From NCBI RefSeq assembly GCF_946886695.1, contig NZ_CAMPJD010000001.1:1-64000 (forward strand): a stretch of DNA of 64,000 nucleotides, written 5' to 3'. Shown piece by piece: positions 60,023 through 64,000 of this stretch. The notes under the pieces were generated by a model that ran no database searches, was not told the origin of the DNA, and saw only the letters and a program-made list of their open reading frames with translations. Positions within the stretch are counted from its first letter, which is position 1, and each line of letters opens with the position of its first letter. This DNA is from an uncultured Pseudoxanthomonas sp. Its GTDB lineage: Bacteria; Pseudomonadota; Gammaproteobacteria; Xanthomonadales; Xanthomonadaceae. The position numbers and the translations under genes were made by a program.

Positions 60023-62728
60023 ATGTCATCCATTCCCTCCCGATCCACCTCCCGCAGCATCGCGACGCGCGTGATGTTCGGCACCGCCGTGGTGGCCCTG
60101 CTCGCCTTCGGCGTCGCCGCCGCGGCAAGCTACCTGCGCAGCAGCCAGGCGCTGCTGTCCGGGGCGCGGGCCACGATGGAAGGACTCGCGAACCAGGAGG
60201 CCCAGCGCATCTCGGGCGAACTCACCCGCGCCTTCGACGGCAACGATGCGCTCGCGCATGCACTGCTCGCCCAGCGCCAGGGCGACGGCATCAGCCGCAC
60301 CGCCGCCAGCGCCATCTTCAAGCGCCAGTTGGAGGCGCACCCGGAATGGGTCGGCGTCGGCACGCTGTGGGAACCCGATGCCTTCGATGGCAAGGATGCG
60401 GACCATATCGGTGCCGAAGGCCACGATGACACCGGCCGCTTCATGAGCTACTGGGCATGGAGCAACGGCGTCCCGCTGCTGGAAGCCCTGCGTGATTACG
60501 AAGTCACCGGTGCCGGCGACTGGTACCGGCGGCCGCGCGAACTCAAGCGTCCGGTGGTCGCCGAGCCCTACGTCTACAAGATCGCCGGCAAGGACGTGCT
60601 GATGACCACGCTGTCCACGCCGATCCTGCAGGACGGCGACTACCTCGGTGTGATGACCGTGGACTTCGCCCTGCAATCGCTGCAGGAGCGTATCGCGAAG
60701 CTCACGCCGATGGATGCCGGCTTCGTCCGCCTGCTCACGCCGGCCGGCGTGGTCATCGCGGACAAGGATGCCGCCTCGGTCGGCAAGCCTTATGCGGGCG
60801 CCCACGCTGCCGACGTGATGAAGCAGGTGGCCTCCGGCAAGCCGGTGTTCCGCGAGGCCACCGACGCCGCGGGCGAAACCGTGATGGAAGCCTACGTACC
60901 GCTGCAGATCGGCGCCGCGCAGGAGCACTTCGCGCTGGGCGTGGTGGTGCCCCGTGCAGTGCTGATGCGGGAAGCGCGCGCCGTGCTCTGGACGGTGGTG
61001 GCGGTCGGCGCGCTGGGCGCTGCACTGCTGTGCGGCGCCGTGTTCTGGTTGCTGCGCCGCCAGGTCGGCATGCCACTGGCCGGCGCCGTGCGCGTGGCCG
61101 ACGATATCGCCAGCGGCAAGCTGGACAGCCAGATCGATGTCGGGCGCGACGACGAGATCGGCACCCTGATGAAAGCCATGCGCAGCATGCAGGGCAACCT
61201 GCGCGAGCGCATCGAGCGCGACGCCGTGGTGGCGAAGGAAAGCCTGCGCATCCGTACCGCACTGGAGGATGTGACCACCAACGTCATGATCGCCGACGCC
61301 GACCGCACCATCGTCTATGCCAACCGGCCACTGATGAAGATGCTGACCGACGTCGAACAGGACCTTCGGCGCGACCTGCCTGCCTTCGATGTGCGTACCG
61401 TCATCGGCAGCAGCATCGACATCTTCCACAAGAAGCCCGAGCACCAGTCGCGCATGCTGGCCCAGTTGCAGGGCACCCATCGCGCGCAGATCAGCGTGGG
61501 CGGACGCATCATGCAGCTGATCATCAACCCCGTGACCGATGGCGAAGGCCAGCGGATCGGCTACGTGGTCGAATGGGCTGACCGCACCAACGAGGTGATG
61601 GTCGAACAGGAAGTGACCCGCATCGTGCAGGACGCGGCACGGGGCGACCTGAGCGGGCGCATCACCGAAACCGGCAAGCAGGGCTTCCTGCTGGCGCTGT
61701 CGCAGCAGGTGAATGGCCTGCTGGCGACGATAGCAGGCAGCGTGGACTCGGTTTCCGGGGTACTGCGTTCGCTGTCGAAGGGCGACCTGACCGCGCGCAT
61801 GGAAGGCGATTTCCACGGTGTCTTCGCCACCATGCGCGATGACGCCAACGCCACCGTCGCCCAGCTGACCGACATCGTCGGCCGCATCCAGGACGCCTCG
61901 ACCAGCATCAACACCGCCGCCGGTGAAATCGCCTCCGGCAACAGCGACCTGTCGCGCCGTACCGAGCAACAGGCGGCCAACCTGGAAGAAACCGCCGCCT
62001 CGATGGAGGAACTGACTTCCACCGTGCGCCAGAACGCCGAGTCCGCCCGCCAGGCCAACCAGTTGGCCATCGGTGCCGCAGGCGTCGCCTCACAGGGCGG
62101 CGAAGTGGTCAGCAAAGTCGTCAGCACCATGACCGACATCGAACAGTCGTCGAAGAAGATCGCCGAGATCATCTCGGTCATCGACGGCATCGCTTTCCAG
62201 ACCAACATCCTGGCGCTCAATGCCGCGGTTGAAGCCGCACGGGCGGGCGAACAGGGCCGCGGCTTCGCGGTGGTCGCATCGGAAGTCCGCACGCTGGCCC
62301 AGCGCAGCGCCAATGCCGCCAAGGAGATCAAGGGCCTGATCGAGACCTCGGTGGACAAGGTCGCCGACGGCTCGGCGCTGGTGCACCAGGCCGGCACGAC
62401 CATGAGCGAGATTGTCGCCTCGGTGCAGCGCGTGACCGACATCATGGCCGAGATCTCCGCGGCCTCGCAGGAACAGAGCGCCGGCATCGAGCAGGTCAAC
62501 CAGACCATCACCCAGATGGACGAGACCACCCAGCAGAACGCCGCGCTGGTGGAAGAAGCCACCGCCGCCGCGCGCAGCATGGAAGAACAGGCGCAGGCAC
62601 TGGCCGAGGCCGTCTCCACCTTCCGGCTGGACGGCCACGGCCGTGTCGCGCGGCTGGTGCACGAACGCGTCACCCGCATCGCCGCCGGCACCGCGCCGCG
62701 GGGCGTTACCGAACCGCACCCGTACTGA
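60023..62728 (+). CDS. Methyl-accepting chemotaxis protein with dCache sensor and PAS domain
   Basis: 901-aa chemoreceptor. TM1 is about 16-36. A double-Cache periplasmic sensor of about 270 residues follows ([23 protein letters not shown]). TM2 is about 318-340, then HAMP, a cytoplasmic PAS domain (about 410-525: [20 protein letters not shown] ... [11 protein letters not shown]), a second HAMP-like segment and the signalling domain (tip [20 protein letters not shown]). It lacks the C-terminal xWxxF pentapeptide of the two other complete receptors, so methylation may depend on them. PAS plus Cache suggests two kinds of input. The ligands are unknown. Confidence 0.93.
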   Translation: MSSIPSRSTSRSIATRVMFGTAVVALLAFGVAAAASYLRSSQALLSGARATMEGLANQEAQRISGELTRAFDGNDALAHALLAQRQGDGISRTAASAIFKRQLEAHPEWVGVGTLWEPDAFDGKDADHIGAEGHDDTGRFMSYWAWSNGVPLLEALRDYEVTGAGDWYRRPRELKRPVVAEPYVYKIAGKDVLMTTLSTPILQDGDYLGVMTVDFALQSLQERIAKLTPMDAGFVRLLTPAGVVIADKDAASVGKPYAGAHAADVMKQVASGKPVFREATDAAGETVMEAYVPLQIGAAQEHFALGVVVPRAVLMREARAVLWTVVAVGALGAALLCGAVFWLLRRQVGMPLAGAVRVADDIASGKLDSQIDVGRDDEIGTLMKAMRSMQGNLRERIERDAVVAKESLRIRTALEDVTTNVMIADADRTIVYANRPLMKMLTDVEQDLRRDLPAFDVRTVIGSSIDIFHKKPEHQSRMLAQLQGTHRAQISVGGRIMQLIINPVTDGEGQRIGYVVEWADRTNEVMVEQEVTRIVQDAARGDLSGRITETGKQGFLLALSQQVNGLLATIAGSVDSVSGVLRSLSKGDLTARMEGDFHGVFATMRDDANATVAQLTDIVGRIQDASTSINTAAGEIASGNSDLSRRTEQQAANLEETAASMEELTSTVRQNAESARQANQLAIGAAGVASQGGEVVSKVVSTMTDIEQSSKKIAEIISVIDGIAFQTNILALNAAVEAARAGEQGRGFAVVASEVRTLAQRSANAAKEIKGLIETSVDKVADGSALVHQAGTTMSEIVASVQRVTDIMAEISAASQEQSAGIEQVNQTITQMDETTQQNAALVEEATAAARSMEEQAQALAEAVSTFRLDGHGRVARLVHERVTRIAAGTAPRGVTEPHPY

Positions 62729-62733
62729 CCCCC

Positions 62734-62760
62734 TAAAGAAACCCGTCCCGGGGCCGATCT
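62734..62760 (+). promoter_or_regulatory. Sigma-28 (FliA) promoter for cheW
   Basis: TAAA (62734-62737), 15 nt, GCCGATCT (62753-62760), 66 nt before the cheW ATG chosen here. It starts 6 nt after the preceding receptor's stop codon. Confidence 0.78.
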
Positions 62761-62825
62761 AGGCCATGACAGGTTCCGTCCCGGGAACCCCGACACCTTC
62801 ACCGGCTGCAACAGGAGCCCGACGA

Positions 62826-63314
62826 ATGAGCGACAAGAAAACCCAGGCCGCGGCGAGCGCGGACGAGTTCCTCAGCTTCACCCTGGGGGACGAGCACTAC
62901 GGCGTGGACATCCTGAAGGTCCAGGAAATCCGAGGCTACGACTCGGTGACCCGCCTGCCGGACGCACCGGACTACATCAAGGGCGTCATCAACCTGCGCG
63001 GCACCATCGTGCCGGTGATCGACCTGCGCCTGAAGCTGCGCCTGAAGGAAGCCCGCTACGACGCCTTCACCGTGATGATCGTGCTGAACGTGGAAGACCG
63101 CGTGGTCGGCATCGTGGTGGACAGCGTGTCGGACGTGATCGCGCTGAACGCCGAGCAGATCCGTCCCACGCCGGAATTCGGTGCCAGCGTCGATACCCGC
63201 TTCATTTCCGGCATCGGCACGGTGGACGAGCGCATGCTGATCCTGCTCGATATCGAGACCCTCATCGACAGCGCCGACCTGGGTCAGCCGTTGCCGGAGC
63301 AGGTCGCTGCCTGA
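62826..63314 (+). CDS. cheW: Chemotaxis coupling protein CheW
   Basis: 162-aa adaptor joining CheA to receptors: FLSFTLGDEHYGVDILKVQE, DYIKGVINLRGTIVPVIDLR and a second SH3-like lobe. The start is the ATG at 62826 (MSDKKTQAAA), which has a CAGGAG site upstream. The ATG at 62766 is only a few nt after the promoter and would add a Pro/Ala-rich stretch. A strong terminator follows. Confidence 0.95.
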   Translation: MSDKKTQAAASADEFLSFTLGDEHYGVDILKVQEIRGYDSVTRLPDAPDYIKGVINLRGTIVPVIDLRLKLRLKEARYDAFTVMIVLNVEDRVVGIVVDSVSDVIALNAEQIRPTPEFGASVDTRFISGIGTVDERMLILLDIETLIDSADLGQPLPEQVAA

Positions 63315-63352
63315 CGCGCCGCGTTCGCGGTACGCACTCTGCATTCCCCCGG

Positions 63353-63388
63353 GGACCGCAGGCCGCAAGGCCTCCGGTCCCTTTTTCT
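63353..63388 (+). terminator. Intrinsic terminator after cheW
   Basis: Stem GGGACCG-CA-GGCC, loop GCAA, GGCC-TC-CGGTCCC, followed by TTTTTCTT. A clear rho-independent terminator 39 nt after the cheW stop. Confidence 0.94.
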
Positions 63389-63444
63389 TGCGCGGCCCCG
63401 CCCCCGCTGCACCACGCCTTTCGTCGTAGGGGTAAGAAAACCAC

Positions 63445-63471
63445 TGAAATTCGTCCATTCGCGGCCGCTAA
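63445..63471 (+). promoter_or_regulatory. Sigma-28 (FliA) promoter for the last chemoreceptor
   Basis: TGAA (63445-63448), 15 nt, GCCGCTAA (63464-63471), 68 nt before the receptor ATG. Confidence 0.75.
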
Positions 63472-63538
63472 TACCTACGAAGGCAATCCGCCCCGCATTC
63501 CGTACGCACAGGCCCCACCTGTCGCCAGAGACCCCGCC

Positions 63539-64000
63539 ATGACGTTCAACGCCAAGATCGCCGCCCTGCTCTCCAACCTGCCGCTGAAGCGCAAGTTCCT
63601 CATCCAGACCGCACTGGTTGCCATCGGCACCATCGGCCTGGCGGTGATCGCGGCGCGCATGCAGTACCTGGATCTCACCGGGACGCGGCAGGCGGGCCTG
63701 AAAGCGCAGACCGAGATGGCGCTGGGCGTCATCGAGGGATATGCGAAACAGGTGGAAGCCGGCACCCTGGATGAAGCACAGGCGAAGGAGAGCGCGCTGG
63801 CCACGCTCGCCTCGATGCAGGCGAACAAAGGCGTGGATTACTTCTTCGTCACCGACGAAGCACCGACCATGCTGATGCACCCTACCCGTCCCGACCTGAT
63901 CGGCAAGCCGCTGGATGATGTGCTGAGCCCGGATGGCAAGCGCATCTTCCCCGAGTTCGTCCGCGTGGCGCGCGCGGGCGGTGGCCATGTCGACTACAGC
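63539..64000 (+). CDS. Methyl-accepting chemotaxis protein with single-Cache sensor, 5' part (runs off the right edge)
   Basis: 154 codons are open to the window end. The frame starts MTFNAKIAALLSNLPLKRKF, has TM1 at about 22-40 and then the start of a periplasmic single-Cache (sCache_2-like) domain. That domain shows the typical helix (LGVIEGYAKQVEAGTLDEAQ) and the strands VDYFFVTDEAPTMLMHPTRPD and LIGKPLDDV. The rest, presumably HAMP and signalling domains, lies beyond the window. It is preceded by a FliA promoter and the cheW terminator, so it is a separate unit. Confidence 0.88.
   Translation, partial: MTFNAKIAALLSNLPLKRKFLIQTALVAIGTIGLAVIAARMQYLDLTGTRQAGLKAQTEMALGVIEGYAKQVEAGTLDEAQAKESALATLASMQANKGVDYFFVTDEAPTMLMHPTRPDLIGKPLDDVLSPDGKRIFPEFVRVARAGGGHVDYS

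Overview
This 64 kb window is a high-GC flagellar and chemotaxis supercluster of a gammaproteobacterium, most likely of the family Xanthomonadaceae (Lysobacteraceae; Pseudoxanthomonas- or Stenotrophomonas-like). The reasons are the gene order (fliC-fliD-fliS-PilZ-rpoN-fleQ-fliEFGHIJK-fliLMNOPQR ... flhB-flhA-flhF-flhG-fliA-che-motCD-ParA/CheW), a FleQ/RpoN/FliA polar-flagellum hierarchy, and interspersed palindromic repeats typical of that family. No tRNA, rRNA, CRISPR array, insertion sequence or replication origin was seen. This placement is inference from gene content, not from a search.

Layout. 0-4.5 kb: the end of one flagellin gene, a complete second flagellin, the cap protein FliD, the chaperone FliS, a FliT-position protein and an atypical PilZ protein. 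4.7-8.9 kb: regulators (a NarL/LuxR response regulator, sigma-54 RpoN, a stand-alone receiver, the sigma-54 activator FleQ). 8.9-15.8 kb: fliEFGHIJK (MS ring, switch, export ATPase, hook-length control). 16.0-20.3 kb: fliLMNOPQR (C ring and export gate). 20.3-29.9 kb: a non-flagellar insert between fliR and flhB with a TetR regulator, a small membrane protein, a secreted Gly/Lys/Asn-tailed protein, a diguanylate cyclase and a czcCBA-type heavy-metal RND efflux operon preceded by a His-rich small protein. 30.0-36.5 kb: flhB, flhA, flhF, flhG, fliA. 36.6-43.3 kb: cheY, cheZ, a small ORF, cheA, motC, motD, a ParA-like ATPase and a CheW-domain ParP-like protein. 43.5-64 kb: a second chemotaxis block (STAS, cheY, a second cheA, an OprO/P-type porin, four chemoreceptor genes, a YcgR-type PilZ brake, cheW), interrupted at 52.9-58.8 kb by an accessory island with a BRCT-domain fragment, a DUF6714-like small protein and a large RHS/YD-repeat protein with a C-terminal tip.

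Regulation read from the sequence. Four GG-N10-GC sigma-54 promoters precede fliD, fliE, fliL and flhB. Nine sigma-28 (FliA) promoters, with boxes close to TAAA-N15-GCCGATAA and exactly 15 nt spacing, precede cheY, motC, the STAS-cheY-cheA operon, three chemoreceptors, ycgR, cheW and the last, truncated chemoreceptor. This fits RpoN/FleQ making the basal body and export gate, then FliA turning on motor, chemotaxis and c-di-GMP brake genes.

Most interesting points: a 16-residue acidic motif shared between the CheA linker (one copy) and the ParP-like protein (two copies), suggesting a polar array-anchoring module; the RHS protein with an adjacent candidate immunity gene inside the chemotaxis locus; a BRCT-domain reading frame whose N-terminus comes from a palindromic repeat; strongly homogenised signalling domains in three neighbouring chemoreceptors; and a metal-efflux operon inside the flagellar export genes.
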